64,000 nt of DNA from Nodularia sp034931045 (GTDB lineage: Bacteria > Cyanobacteriota > Cyanobacteriia > Cyanobacteriales > Nostocaceae). The translations under genes were made by a program, and so were the position numbers. How positions within the stretch are numbered: the stretch's first letter is position 1; the number at the start of each line of letters is the position of its first letter. Location: positions 6,921-70,920 of the forward strand of contig NZ_JAYGHH010000026.1 in assembly GCF_034931045.1 (NCBI RefSeq), in the 5' to 3' direction. Shown one piece after another: positions 42,241 to 52,100 of this stretch. Below the pieces are notes generated by a model, which saw only the letters and a list, made by a program, of their open reading frames with translations, had not been told where the DNA came from and did not search any database.

Positions 42241-43479
42241 ATGAAACTTGCTATTATTGGTGGAGGAACTGCGGGCTACATGGCTGCGGCTCATATCACA
42301 AAACATTTCCCAAAATTTGAACTATATCACATTTATGATTCAGCCATTCCCACAATTGGCGTAGGTGAAGGAACTCAGGCACATTTTCCAGGCTGGATAG
42401 AAGATATTACAGGACTGGGCTTTTCAGAATTACAGGAAAAATGCAACGTTACCCGTAAATATGGCATCAAATTTGAAAATTGGGGGACAAAAAATAAGGA
42501 GTTCATGCATAACTTTTATCCACCCAAAACGTCCTATGGCTATCATATATCCTCTGCTAAATTAGTCGAACTGTTGCAGGAATATATCATCTCTACACGG
42601 ATAGATCAAAAAGTTATTCATGTAGAAAGTAATGGCGTAAAAGTTAATATTGAATTTGCTGATCACAGTCCCTTAGAGGTTGACTTTGCCTTTGATGGTC
42701 GAGGCTTTCCTAAAACCTTTGATGACCAACAATCTCAATGGTCTTTAATTCCTACAAATGCAGCTTTGATTCGGCGAGGTCCAGTTGTTGATTATAATCA
42801 AGCAACGCGTTCTATTGCCAGACCTTATGGTTGGATTTTTGTGATTCCTCTAACTACCCATACTTCCTACGGCTACATTTATAATAATCAAATTAATTCA
42901 GTCAGTGAGATAGAGGCGGATTTCCAAGAATTTCTGCAAGCAGAAGATGTAAAAATAATGGGAGAAGACAAACATCTGAATTTCCCCAATTTTGCTTGTA
43001 AAGATTTCTTTGATGGCGCATTGTTTAAAATTGGTAATACTGCTTCATTTATCGAACCATTAGAAGCAACTGCGCTGGGTGTGATCCACGCTCAAATTAC
43101 TTATGCTTCTCTCTATCCTCTGCAAGAATTAGCAGACTTAAACGGTCAACCCAGGGGCGCATTTGACATTAATAAAATTCAAGCCTTTAATAAATTTTTG
43201 TCAAACACAATTTTAAAAGTCGTGTTGTTTATAGGATGGCACTATGTTGGCGGTTCTCCTTTTGACACAGAATTTTGGCGGTTTGCTAAATCAAATTTTG
43301 AGCAAGAGTTAGCGAAGATAGATAATCCTTATGTGATCAGCGAATTTAATAGATTTTTGCAAGCTGGCTCTAATTTTAATTATTGGATGTATTTTGACAA
43401 CCCCCGGAGCAGTTTTTCAGGAATTACACCGGCCAGTTTCTATGAAATCGGCAATGGTATTGGTTATTTTGCTGCTTAA
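42241..43479 (+). CDS. Flavin-dependent tryptophan halogenase-family protein
   Basis: 412 residues. It shows the dinucleotide-binding GGGTAG (7-12), VGEGTQAHFPGWIEDITGLG, and a Lys (K73) in NVTRKYGIKFENW that aligns with the catalytic Lys of PrnA/RebH. It also has FIEPLEATALG. The WxWxIP signature appears as WIFVIP, so the second Trp is Phe. It is shorter than standard free-Trp halogenases (about 500-540). Peptide-level Trp halogenases of RiPPs (MibH, SrpI) are precedents, and the core has three Trp. A flavin reductase is not encoded nearby. An oxygenase activity instead of halogenation remains possible. AGGAG precedes the ATG. Confidence 0.8.
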   Translation: MKLAIIGGGTAGYMAAAHITKHFPKFELYHIYDSAIPTIGVGEGTQAHFPGWIEDITGLGFSELQEKCNVTRKYGIKFENWGTKNKEFMHNFYPPKTSYGYHISSAKLVELLQEYIISTRIDQKVIHVESNGVKVNIEFADHSPLEVDFAFDGRGFPKTFDDQQSQWSLIPTNAALIRRGPVVDYNQATRSIARPYGWIFVIPLTTHTSYGYIYNNQINSVSEIEADFQEFLQAEDVKIMGEDKHLNFPNFACKDFFDGALFKIGNTASFIEPLEATALGVIHAQITYASLYPLQELADLNGQPRGAFDINKIQAFNKFLSNTILKVVLFIGWHYVGGSPFDTEFWRFAKSNFEQELAKIDNPYVISEFNRFLQAGSNFNYWMYFDNPRSSFSGITPASFYEIGNGIGYFAA

Positions 43480-43518
43480 TTGGTCAAGAGTCCCCATTCC
43501 CTATCCCCCATTTTTAAT

Positions 43519-45516
43519 ATGATTGATGTGTGCCTGGTATCCATGCCTTATGCAGCAGTTGAACGTCCTTCAATTGCTTTAGGCTTATTAAAAGCCTCTT
43601 TGCAAATGAATGGAATGAAAGCTGAGGCTATTTATCCCAATCTCTGGTTTGCGGAAGAAATAGGACTGCCTAAATATCAGGTATTAAGTCTCAGCCGTCC
43701 TGAATTAATTATGGGCGAGTGGACTTTTTCTCAAGTAGCCTTTCCTGACTGGGAACCTGATGATCAAGAATATCTGCGTGACGTTGCTTATGATCATCCA
43801 GCTATGCGACAAGCCCTTTTATGGGTGCGCGATCGCGCTGCGGCCTTTGTTGATCGGGTGGCGAGAGCAGTTTTAGAATTAAATCCTCGCATTGTGAGTT
43901 GCAGTTCGACATTTCAACAAAACTGTGCATCTTTAGCATTGCTGCGACGGATTCGGGAATTAAACCCAGCGATCGCCACTATTATGGGGGGTGCTAACTG
44001 CGAGGGCGAAATGGGGCTGACACTTCACCAAGCCTTTGACTGGGTGGATTTTATTTGCTCTGGGGAAGGGGACGAACTGTTTTCAGCATTATGTCAGCAA
44101 ATTTTAACCCACGGACGAGAGCTACCAACGACCAAATTACCTCAAGGTGTGATTACTCCCAGCCATCGTCAAGGCTTAACGCTTTCCACAGTTTCCAGAG
44201 GATCTGTACAGAATCTAGACCAAATAGCCATTCCCGACTACGACGACTATTTTCACACTCTAGAAAACTTGGCGATCGCAGCATACATTGAGCCAGGAAT
44301 ACCCATAGAAACTTCGCGCGGATGTTGGTGGGGACAAAAACAACATTGTAGTTTCTGTGGTTTAAATGGTTCTGGGATGACTTATCGTTCCAAATCTCCA
44401 GAACGTGTAGTTAAGGAATTTACAACCCTGGCAGAGCGTTATCATTTGCAAAGATTCTTTGTTGTGGATAATATTCTTGATATCAAGCATATTGATACTG
44501 TACTGCCCGTTTTGGCATCCTTAGAACAGCCTTACTCTATTTTTTACGAAACTAAAGCCAATCTCCGCAAAGAACAGGTGCAGCAACTGGCACAAGCAGG
44601 TGTGCGATTCATTCAACCAGGCATGGAAAATATGCACGATCGCGCCTTGCAACTCCTCAAAAAAGGTAACATTGCCTTAATGAATGTCCAACTATTAAAG
44701 TGGGCTAGGGAGTTTGGGATTCTTGTGGATTGGAATTTTCTGATTGGCATTCCTGGTGAGTCTGGAGAATGGTATGCCGAAATGGTAGAATGGCTACCTT
44801 TAATCGCTCACTTACAACCGCCATCGGCTGCTTATCCCATTCGCTATGATCGCTTTAGTCCCTATCACGAAAATTCATTAGACTACGGACTACAACTGTC
44901 TCCTCATAAATCTTACTCCTATGTTTACCCGTTTTCGGCTGAGGTAATTGCTCAATTAGCTTATTACTTTGAAGATCATAGTCACGGCCGAAATATCTCT
45001 AGTTCCTCTGATTGGCGAGAAACAGGTTTAATTCCCGAACATAAATTGCTGCAAGATTGTATTGCTAGTTGGGGAGAGTTATTTTGGTCGCCACAACCAC
45101 CGAAATTAAATATTATAGAAGATGACGGTCAGCGATTGCGAATTGTGGACACTAGACCTTGTGCTGTCGCTAATGAAATGTTTGTAGAAGGTTTAGCCTA
45201 CGAAATCTATTTAGCTTGCGATCGCGTCTTGACTGAACCAGAGTTGCTACGTATCCTCAAAGTTAAGACTGGAGTTAGTCTGTGTTGGGATGAGGTTAAG
45301 CCTATTGTGGCTGAATTGCGATCGCGCCACATCTTATTACAAATTAACAATCGATTACTGAGTTTAGCCGTCAAAGAACCTTCACCTCTGCCAGACTCCC
45401 AAGACTATCCAGGCGGCAGCGTTGACGTTCGCAGTTATCTCCAAGACCACCGCAAACAATCACAACCTCAACAAAAAGTGCAGAGCAGTTTACAGATGTT
45501 TCAAGTTAAAGTTTAG
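43519..45516 (+). CDS. RiPP maturation radical SAM protein, putative B12-dependent C-methyltransferase
   Basis: 665 residues from ATG 43519; the frame extends back to a TTG but the MIDVCLVSMPYAAVERPSIA start fits the family. Residues 1-200 look like a cobalamin-binding Rossmann domain (IVSCSSTFQQNCASLALL, MGGANCEGEMGL, VDFICSGEGDEL). The radical SAM motif is CX7CX2C (C269, C277, C280), in GCWWGQKQHCSFCGL. The C-terminal part (VDTRPCAVANEMFVEGLAYE) matches the RiPP maturation group (rSAM_ocin / PoyB-C related). Expected to methylate unactivated carbons, for example Val or Ile of the core. Positioned with the halogenase and hydroxylase. Confidence 0.87.
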   Translation: MIDVCLVSMPYAAVERPSIALGLLKASLQMNGMKAEAIYPNLWFAEEIGLPKYQVLSLSRPELIMGEWTFSQVAFPDWEPDDQEYLRDVAYDHPAMRQALLWVRDRAAAFVDRVARAVLELNPRIVSCSSTFQQNCASLALLRRIRELNPAIATIMGGANCEGEMGLTLHQAFDWVDFICSGEGDELFSALCQQILTHGRELPTTKLPQGVITPSHRQGLTLSTVSRGSVQNLDQIAIPDYDDYFHTLENLAIAAYIEPGIPIETSRGCWWGQKQHCSFCGLNGSGMTYRSKSPERVVKEFTTLAERYHLQRFFVVDNILDIKHIDTVLPVLASLEQPYSIFYETKANLRKEQVQQLAQAGVRFIQPGMENMHDRALQLLKKGNIALMNVQLLKWAREFGILVDWNFLIGIPGESGEWYAEMVEWLPLIAHLQPPSAAYPIRYDRFSPYHENSLDYGLQLSPHKSYSYVYPFSAEVIAQLAYYFEDHSHGRNISSSSDWRETGLIPEHKLLQDCIASWGELFWSPQPPKLNIIEDDGQRLRIVDTRPCAVANEMFVEGLAYEIYLACDRVLTEPELLRILKVKTGVSLCWDEVKPIVAELRSRHILLQINNRLLSLAVKEPSPLPDSQDYPGGSVDVRSYLQDHRKQSQPQQKVQSSLQMFQVKV

Positions 45517-45522
45517 CAATAA

Positions 45523-46350
45523 ATGGATACAATGGCTTTGGGGAGTGTGGCGATCGCGCGAATTCACAAACCCACAAAAGAAGAGTTTGAACAAAATTTT
45601 TTGTCCCCCCAAAAACCTTGCGTGATTACAGGTGCAATAGACGACTGGCCGGCATTATCTGCTTGGACAATTAATTACTTAAAAACCAATATTGGTGATA
45701 CAATTGTCCCTTGTCGCGTATCCCAAAACGATTACTTTGATAATTATCACGCACATAAACAAATTAAACTCGCTGTTTTCTTAGATTGGATTTTAGCCAA
45801 CGAACAGCAGAATGCTTGGGATGTTATTTTTCATAAAAAAAACAAAACTAAATATTTTGTGGGTTCCTTAGATATTCCCACCTATTTCTCCGAAATCTTA
45901 GCCGACATTACGATTCCTAATTATTTTGACTCTAAGTTACTCACATCTCAGAATCTTTGGATCGGACAGGGAAATAATCGGGTAAATTTACACTACGATT
46001 TCTTTCACAATTTCAATGTCCAGATTGTTGGACAAAAACACTGGTTCATATTTCCTCCTGAACAATCTTCCTTCTTATACCCTCATCCTTGGTATACCAA
46101 ATTTTTTTGGTGCAGTCAGGTAAATATTAATCAACCAGATTTGCAGAAATTTCCTAAGTTTAGCGAAATTACACCATTAGAAGTTATTACTAACCCAGGA
46201 GAAATACTTTTTCTCCCTAGTGGTTGGTGGCATTCTCCTGTGGGAATTGGTACTAATATCGCTGTAAATTTCTGGTGGCGAATGAATTTAAAAGAAATAG
46301 TAAATTTCCTATCTCTGAAAGTTTTAAACATTCGCCCACACATAATTTGA
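45523..46350 (+). CDS. Cupin-like (JmjC-related) Fe/2-oxoglutarate hydroxylase
   Basis: 275 residues of the Cupin_8/JmjC-like family. An N-terminal helical part with PCVITGAIDDWPALSAWT precedes the double-stranded beta-helix. Metal ligands are H157 and D159 in NLHYDFFHN and H237 in SGWWHSPVG; basic residues for 2-oxoglutarate binding are in NIAVNFWWRM. It begins 6 bases after the stop of the radical SAM gene, so the two are probably cotranslated. The single Asn of the core is a plausible substrate, with Val or Lys as alternatives. Family is clear; substrate is inferred. Confidence 0.85.
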   Translation: MDTMALGSVAIARIHKPTKEEFEQNFLSPQKPCVITGAIDDWPALSAWTINYLKTNIGDTIVPCRVSQNDYFDNYHAHKQIKLAVFLDWILANEQQNAWDVIFHKKNKTKYFVGSLDIPTYFSEILADITIPNYFDSKLLTSQNLWIGQGNNRVNLHYDFFHNFNVQIVGQKHWFIFPPEQSSFLYPHPWYTKFFWCSQVNINQPDLQKFPKFSEITPLEVITNPGEILFLPSGWWHSPVGIGTNIAVNFWWRMNLKEIVNFLSLKVLNIRPHII

Positions 46351-46407
46351 TAATATATAAATGTATCACAATAAGACAGCACAAAATTATCAATTCGGAA
46401 TACTGGT

Positions 46408-47268
46408 ATGTCTCAAAAAAACAGAATTCTCTTATATTTAGTTATTACTCTGAGTATTTCTTATTTATACCAAGTATTTATCACTGTTGTCGCTCCAGAT
46501 ATTGCTTCAGAAAAATTTTCCAACCTAGCTTTAATTTTAATGTATTTTCCTGGGGTAATTGCTATAGTTTTTACTAGCATTTTTAAAGAAGGATGGTCTA
46601 ATTTAGGATTAAAAATCAGACGACCGATATTTTGGCTGTATAGTTTAGTAATTCCTCTGATTATTACAATTTTATTATTAGTTTTTATCCAACTGCTAGG
46701 AGGAGAACAAAAGGTTTTCTCTATGCAAGGTTATAATGTTAGTTTTTTAGATAAAACCCCGGTTTCCCTTGTTACTTTTATTCCTTTATTTTCATTAAAC
46801 TTTACTGTTACTGCTTGTTTAACTGGTATATTTACCATTGGTGAAGAACTAGGTTGGAGAGGCTATTTACAAAATAAGATGATTCAAGTTTTTGGCTTGA
46901 TTCCTGGTGTTGTGATTTTAGGGTTAGTTTGGGGATACTGGCATCTACCGATAATATTAATGGGTTATAATTTTCCCGAATATCCTATTTTGGGGGCATT
47001 GATATTTATGCCATTAACAACTATTGGATTTTCTTTAATTTTTGCTTGGTTGACATTAAGCAGTAAAAGTATTTGGCCTGCTGTCTTAGGACATGGTGCA
47101 ATTAATACATTACTCTCAGATAGTGTGATTGATAGGATAGAAGTACCAGAAAAAATCTTGCTGTATTTATTAATAGTTGGTCTTTGGTTAATTGCGGGTA
47201 TTATCGCTGGGATAAAACTCAATTCAGACTATAAAAGCGGTAAAATTCAAAATTTATCTTTTCGTTAA
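46408..47268 (+). CDS. CPBP-family intramembrane glutamic protease
   Basis: 286 residues, about eight membrane helices. Catalytic motifs: EE of GEELGWRGY (E146, E147, R151), WHLP (W178-H179) and GHGAIN (H229, N233). Such proteases process leaders or confer immunity in bacteriocin loci. It lies 57 bases after the hydroxylase gene in the same direction and probably ends the maturase operon. Its role as immunity protein or late protease is inferred from position only. Confidence 0.82.
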   Translation: MSQKNRILLYLVITLSISYLYQVFITVVAPDIASEKFSNLALILMYFPGVIAIVFTSIFKEGWSNLGLKIRRPIFWLYSLVIPLIITILLLVFIQLLGGEQKVFSMQGYNVSFLDKTPVSLVTFIPLFSLNFTVTACLTGIFTIGEELGWRGYLQNKMIQVFGLIPGVVILGLVWGYWHLPIILMGYNFPEYPILGALIFMPLTTIGFSLIFAWLTLSSKSIWPAVLGHGAINTLLSDSVIDRIEVPEKILLYLLIVGLWLIAGIIAGIKLNSDYKSGKIQNLSFR

Positions 47269-47299
47269 TTTAAACAACAACTCTATCAAAATTTAATAG

Positions 47300-47386
47300 G
47301 ACTTACGCACAAATTACGGAATAACAAACCACAGAGACGCAGAGGACACAGAGGAATCAGGGTTTGAGAGGGTTTTTGCGTAAGTC
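47300..47386. repeat. Dispersed element with GACTTACGCA terminal inverted repeats
   Basis: GACTTACGCA (47300-47309) and TGCGTAAGTC (47377-47386) are perfect complements enclosing AAACCACAGAGACGCAGAGG-type sequence. The element overlaps the 3' end of the minus-strand serine hydrolase. The last codons of that gene, its stop included, lie inside it. A related TTACGCA end occurs near 14391. Confidence 0.65.
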
Positions 47387-49156
47387 ATGTTTAAATCCCC
47401 ATAAATTCCAGTAACGCAACCAAAAAGTAAATGTTATACTTGCTAGACTAATTAAAGAATAATCCAGTCGCTGCCATAAGCTCAAATCTTGATTGTTCCA
47501 ACTTAGGATGGTAAACATGATTAAGCCTAAAGTTAAAGCTGCTGTTATAATGGGAATAGTTAGCAGAATAGTTATTATCTTAGGGACACCGTAAGTCAAG
47601 CCATTGGGATGAGAAGAAGCTAAAACAAAACCAATAATAAAAATTAAATTTAAAGATGCGATCGCTAAAGCTAATATATCTGGGATTTGGGAAATATTGA
47701 ACATTCCCCAACCTAGTGAAATTATACAACTTCCTAGAAAAACTAACACGCAAAAACCTAAAACAGCAAAATGAAACGGACTAGTTTCATACCAACGTAG
47801 TTTTTCAAAAGTGCTAATCCCCATAAATAAATAGGTGATGCGTCCTTGATTATCTTTTCTAAAAGCTAACAAACTGTCATCATCAATCCTTTGGAATAAT
47901 AGAGGTTCAACTTCCACCCATTGATCAGATTCTTCGTCTTTTGAGAAATCTGGGATAACTAAACTATCTTCACTGGCTGAAACTCGAATTTGGGAGAATA
48001 ATGCTGAGATTTTCTGAATCGTATTTCGGGACTCACCCTGATTACGATAATAACCTGTAAAATCTTGGGAACGCTGTGCAAAATTTGGTAAAGCTTGAGG
48101 AACAACACAGGATTTTGAAACAGGATAATACTTGTCTAGAAATTGGTCGGCAAAATCCGTAACAAACTTAAATTCTAAACTGTTACCAGCAATAAAAAAC
48201 CCTAAATCCTGTTCTGGTAGTAAGAATAATAGACTGGCGAAACCTCTAACAGTTCCTCCATGCTGAATAATTCGTTGGTTGTTTTTATGATCTTCGTAAA
48301 AGCCATAGGTGAAACCGGGTAAACGAGGATCATTAGTGAATTGCTGTTGATGCATCTCTAAGGCAGTTGTCTGATTCAGAATTTGTCGGTTTTTATAGCA
48401 ACCATTCTGCAAGTGAGCCATGATAAAATGTGCTATATCAGTTGCTGTTGCATTGAGAGAACCGCCTGGTGGAATTTTGATATAACTAAAAGGTACGGCT
48501 TGGTAATTGTCTGCCTCATATTCGTACCCCACAGCTAAATCATCAGCCAGATGAGCAGGAAGTTGAAAGCTGCTATGGTACATTTCCAGTGGTTGGAAAA
48601 TGTTTTCCTGGATATATTGTTCAAAAGGCATACCAGCAACAACTTCTACCAAATATCCTGCTAGTCCCATGCCATGATTAGAATAGCTAATAGTTTTTCC
48701 TGGAGGCATGACACGAGGAGGTATCCGATTGGCAAAGTACTTGCCGAGTGGGATTAACTCAGATGGATTTAAAGTTTCCAGACCAATGCTATGTTCTTCA
48801 AAACCAGCTGTATGTGTGAGGAGATTAGCTACAGTAATTGGTTGTGAATATTTAGCTGCAATTTTAAATTCTTTTAAATAGCTATTGATGTCCTCAAATA
48901 AATTCAGTTGTCCAGCTTCAACAAGTTGCATAATTGCTGTAGCCGTCAACAGCTTTGAAATCGAACCAACTCGAAAAAGTGTTTGATCTGGAGTAACTAC
49001 GATTTTTTTATCTAAATTAGCAAACCCATAACCTTTATTCAGTAGTAATTTATCACCTTTCACCAAAACAAAGACAGCACCAGGAATATTTAGTTGAAGC
49101 ATTTGCTCACTAAAATACTTGTCAACAAAAGGTTCTAAATCTTGATAAAAAGTCAT
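47357..49156 (-). CDS. Class-C beta-lactamase-fold serine hydrolase with C-terminal membrane helices
   Basis: 599 residues. The hydrolase domain (about 1-370) has SxxK in VGSISKLLTA (S65, K68), YxN in SYSNHGMG (Y158, N160), and HGG in QHGGTVRGF. Four membrane helices follow (after about 465). The order hydrolase-then-helices recalls ClbP-type prodrug peptidases, but no N-terminal signal peptide is visible, so the side of the membrane is uncertain. It is on the strand opposite to the RiPP cluster and 40 bases downstream of the WD40 gene. A dispersed repeat supplies its last residues (DLRKNPLKP). Substrate unknown; D-peptides are one idea. Confidence 0.8.
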   Translation of the reverse strand: MTFYQDLEPFVDKYFSEQMLQLNIPGAVFVLVKGDKLLLNKGYGFANLDKKIVVTPDQTLFRVGSISKLLTATAIMQLVEAGQLNLFEDINSYLKEFKIAAKYSQPITVANLLTHTAGFEEHSIGLETLNPSELIPLGKYFANRIPPRVMPPGKTISYSNHGMGLAGYLVEVVAGMPFEQYIQENIFQPLEMYHSSFQLPAHLADDLAVGYEYEADNYQAVPFSYIKIPPGGSLNATATDIAHFIMAHLQNGCYKNRQILNQTTALEMHQQQFTNDPRLPGFTYGFYEDHKNNQRIIQHGGTVRGFASLLFLLPEQDLGFFIAGNSLEFKFVTDFADQFLDKYYPVSKSCVVPQALPNFAQRSQDFTGYYRNQGESRNTIQKISALFSQIRVSASEDSLVIPDFSKDEESDQWVEVEPLLFQRIDDDSLLAFRKDNQGRITYLFMGISTFEKLRWYETSPFHFAVLGFCVLVFLGSCIISLGWGMFNISQIPDILALAIASLNLIFIIGFVLASSHPNGLTYGVPKIITILLTIPIITAALTLGLIMFTILSWNNQDLSLWQRLDYSLISLASITFTFWLRYWNLWGFKHDLRKNPLKP

Positions 49157-49195
49157 GATTTTATTGTGAGTGGGAACTGATAACGAGGGTCTAAT

Positions 49196-52100
49196 CTAAT
49201 CCACTGCGCCTAAAAATTTTAAAGCTTCTCGTTGCACATCTGTTATACCTTTCGCTCCTTGAATACACATTCCTTCATAGGGTCGTTTTGTTCTCAAGGT
49301 CTGGAGACAATTTCCTGTGTGAATATCCCAAAGTCGCATAGTTTCATCTTGTCCACCACTGACTAGGATCTGCCCATCGGGACTAAATGCTACAGACCAT
49401 ACCCAACTTTGATGAGCTGGGATTGTAATCTGACATTTACCTGTATTGAGATTCCACAGTTTCACGGTTTGGTCGCAACTACCACTAGCTAAAATTTCCC
49501 CATTAGGGCTAAATGCTACTGACTGTACCCAGCTGCTATGTCCTCGTAACGTTGTTAAACATTCTCCGGTAGCGACATTCCATAAACGAATTGTACAATC
49601 ACAACTCGCACTTGCTAAAAGTTTGCCATCAGGACTAAAAAAGATGCCCTGTACCCAGCTAGTATGTCCCACAAGGGTGTTTATACAGTTACCCGTGGTT
49701 ATATCCCACAGTTTAATGGTTTTATCTTCAGAAGCACTGGCTAAGGTGACTCCATCAGGACTAAATTGCACAGACCACAGCCAACCCTCATGTCCTTGCA
49801 ACGTTTTCAAGCAGTTGCCGGTAATGATATCCCATAATTTAACAGTGTAGTCGCCACTGCAACTGGCTAAGGTCAGTCCATTGGGACTAAAGGCTACAGA
49901 ACCAATCCAACGGCTATGTCCTTGAAAGGTCTTGAGGCATTGACCTGTATTGACATCCCAAAGCTTTATACTATAGTCACTGCTGCCACTGGCCAGATGT
50001 TTGCCATCAGGACTAAAGGCGACAGAACACACCCAGCCACGATGTCCTTCTAAAACCATTGAATGGGGTGGAGTGTTTAAGGATTGAGTGGTTTCCAGAT
50101 TCCACAGTCGGACGCTTTTATCTTCACTACCACTGGCTAGGGTTTTGCCGTCGGGACTGAAGGCGACTGATTGCACCCAACTACCGTAACCTTGCCAAAT
50201 ATCGATACAACTACCCGTACTGACTTCCCAAAGTCGTACAGAACGATCTTCTCCAGCTGTGGCGAGAATTGTGCCATTGGGACTAAAGGTAACTGAGGTG
50301 AGAAGACTGTTATGACCGTGGAGATTTTTCAGGCATTGTCCATCAGCAATACTCCATAGTCTGACGGTGTGATCGCCACTGCCACTGGCTACCAGTTTAC
50401 CATCAGGGCTAAAGGCGACTGATCGCAATCTTTGAGTATGTCCGGTGAATGTTTGCAAACATTTGCCAGTACTAGTTTCCCAAATTTTGAGTGTGCGATC
50501 GCCACTACCACTTGCCAACAGTTTACCATCAGAGCTAAAGGCGATCGCCCGCACCCAACGGTTATGCCCTAATAGGGTTTGCAAACATTCACCCGTATTC
50601 ACATCCCAAAGTTTAATACTTTTATCTTCACTGCCACTAGCAATCATCCTGCCATCGGGAGAGAACGCAACAGACCAAACAAAATTTTCGTGTCCTGACA
50701 GAACCTGGAAACATTCACCACTGTTAGTATACCAAAATCTGATTGTGGCATCGCTGCTACCACTGGCAATTATCTTGCCATCAGGACTAAAGGCGACTGA
50801 ACGCACTCTTTGATGATGCCCTGTGAGTGTTTTCAGACAACTGCCGTCGAACACATCCCATAATTTCACAGTATGATCACTGCTGGCGCTACAAAGCATT
50901 TTGCCGTCGGGACTAAAACTAATCGAATGTACCCAACCTGCGTGTCCTTTACACCTGAGAACTGCCTGACCATTGTCAATTTGCCATAGATGAATTTCCC
51001 CGTTTACATCTCCAGTGGCCAGTAATTTGCCATTGTGACTAAAGGCCAGAGATAAAATGCTAGTTAACTGTTTAGCAAACACTGATTTGCTCAGATCAGC
51101 ACGAGTAAAGTTAACATTTTGTAAATTTATTTTTTGTAAACAACTAGACCAAACAGTTAAATCAGAGAAGTCATAGCCAGTCAATTCAATTTGCAATTTA
51201 CATAGAAGATTAATAATATTCCCCACAGCATATCCCGGTTCTAAAGATGTGTTTTCTCGTAGGTTTACCAGAATATTTTGGAATTTAATTTCTATTTTAT
51301 TGCGACTTTTGTACAGAGTTAACAATCTATCCGCTAAAGGTTGGATAAATAGCTGAATCTGTCCTTGTCTCACATACTCTTTTGCTTCGGATTTTAATAA
51401 AGGGTATTGGTTTAATAAAAGTATATTTTCGCTTTCTATCTCTTCCAGAATTTCATCAATTATCTTGTTTTGTAAATATTCTCTGACAACAGGCTGTAAG
51501 AAAAACTTTTTATTTTTTTTCTCCAATAGTGAACGATGTAACAGTGAACGAATAGTTTCACTGATATTTTGAGGGGATATTTCTGGAAGTTCCCCTACTT
51601 TTAAAGCACTTTCGTCAAATTGTTCTTGTTCAAGAGTTAACCAGTATAAAAAATTCTTTTCTGAAACAGGTAAACGATTAAATTGTTGTTCTAGAACTTC
51701 ATTAATTTCTCCTGGTATAAACAATTTACTTTTGAGCAGTTCAGAAATATTTCCATTATATAAATCTTGAGCAATTGCCGAAATAATTTTTAAAGCTAAA
51801 GGATTTCCACTATATTTTTCGATAAATTTCTGCAAGCATAATTCCGATTCTAAGAAACATCCTTTGACTTGCAAGAGCTGCTGTCCTGCTTGCATAGTTA
51901 ATCCTGCTAATTTCAAACAGCGTACAGGTAATGTTTCTCCTTGCATGAAGCTAATTTCTTGAGGTTTCTCTCGTGTAGTTAAGAGTAAGCAACTATTATG
52001 CTGGCGTTGTCCTAAAGCTTGAAAAAATGTTCTGTAGTTTTCGTAACCTTTTTGATATTGACCTGCTAAGACCCCACTTTTTAAAATCGTTTCTGTATTA

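Noticed and set aside
28064..47268. Lanthipeptide or thiopeptide cluster
   Set aside because: No LanB/LanM/LanC or YcaO gene is present, and the core has no Cys, only one Ser and no Thr.
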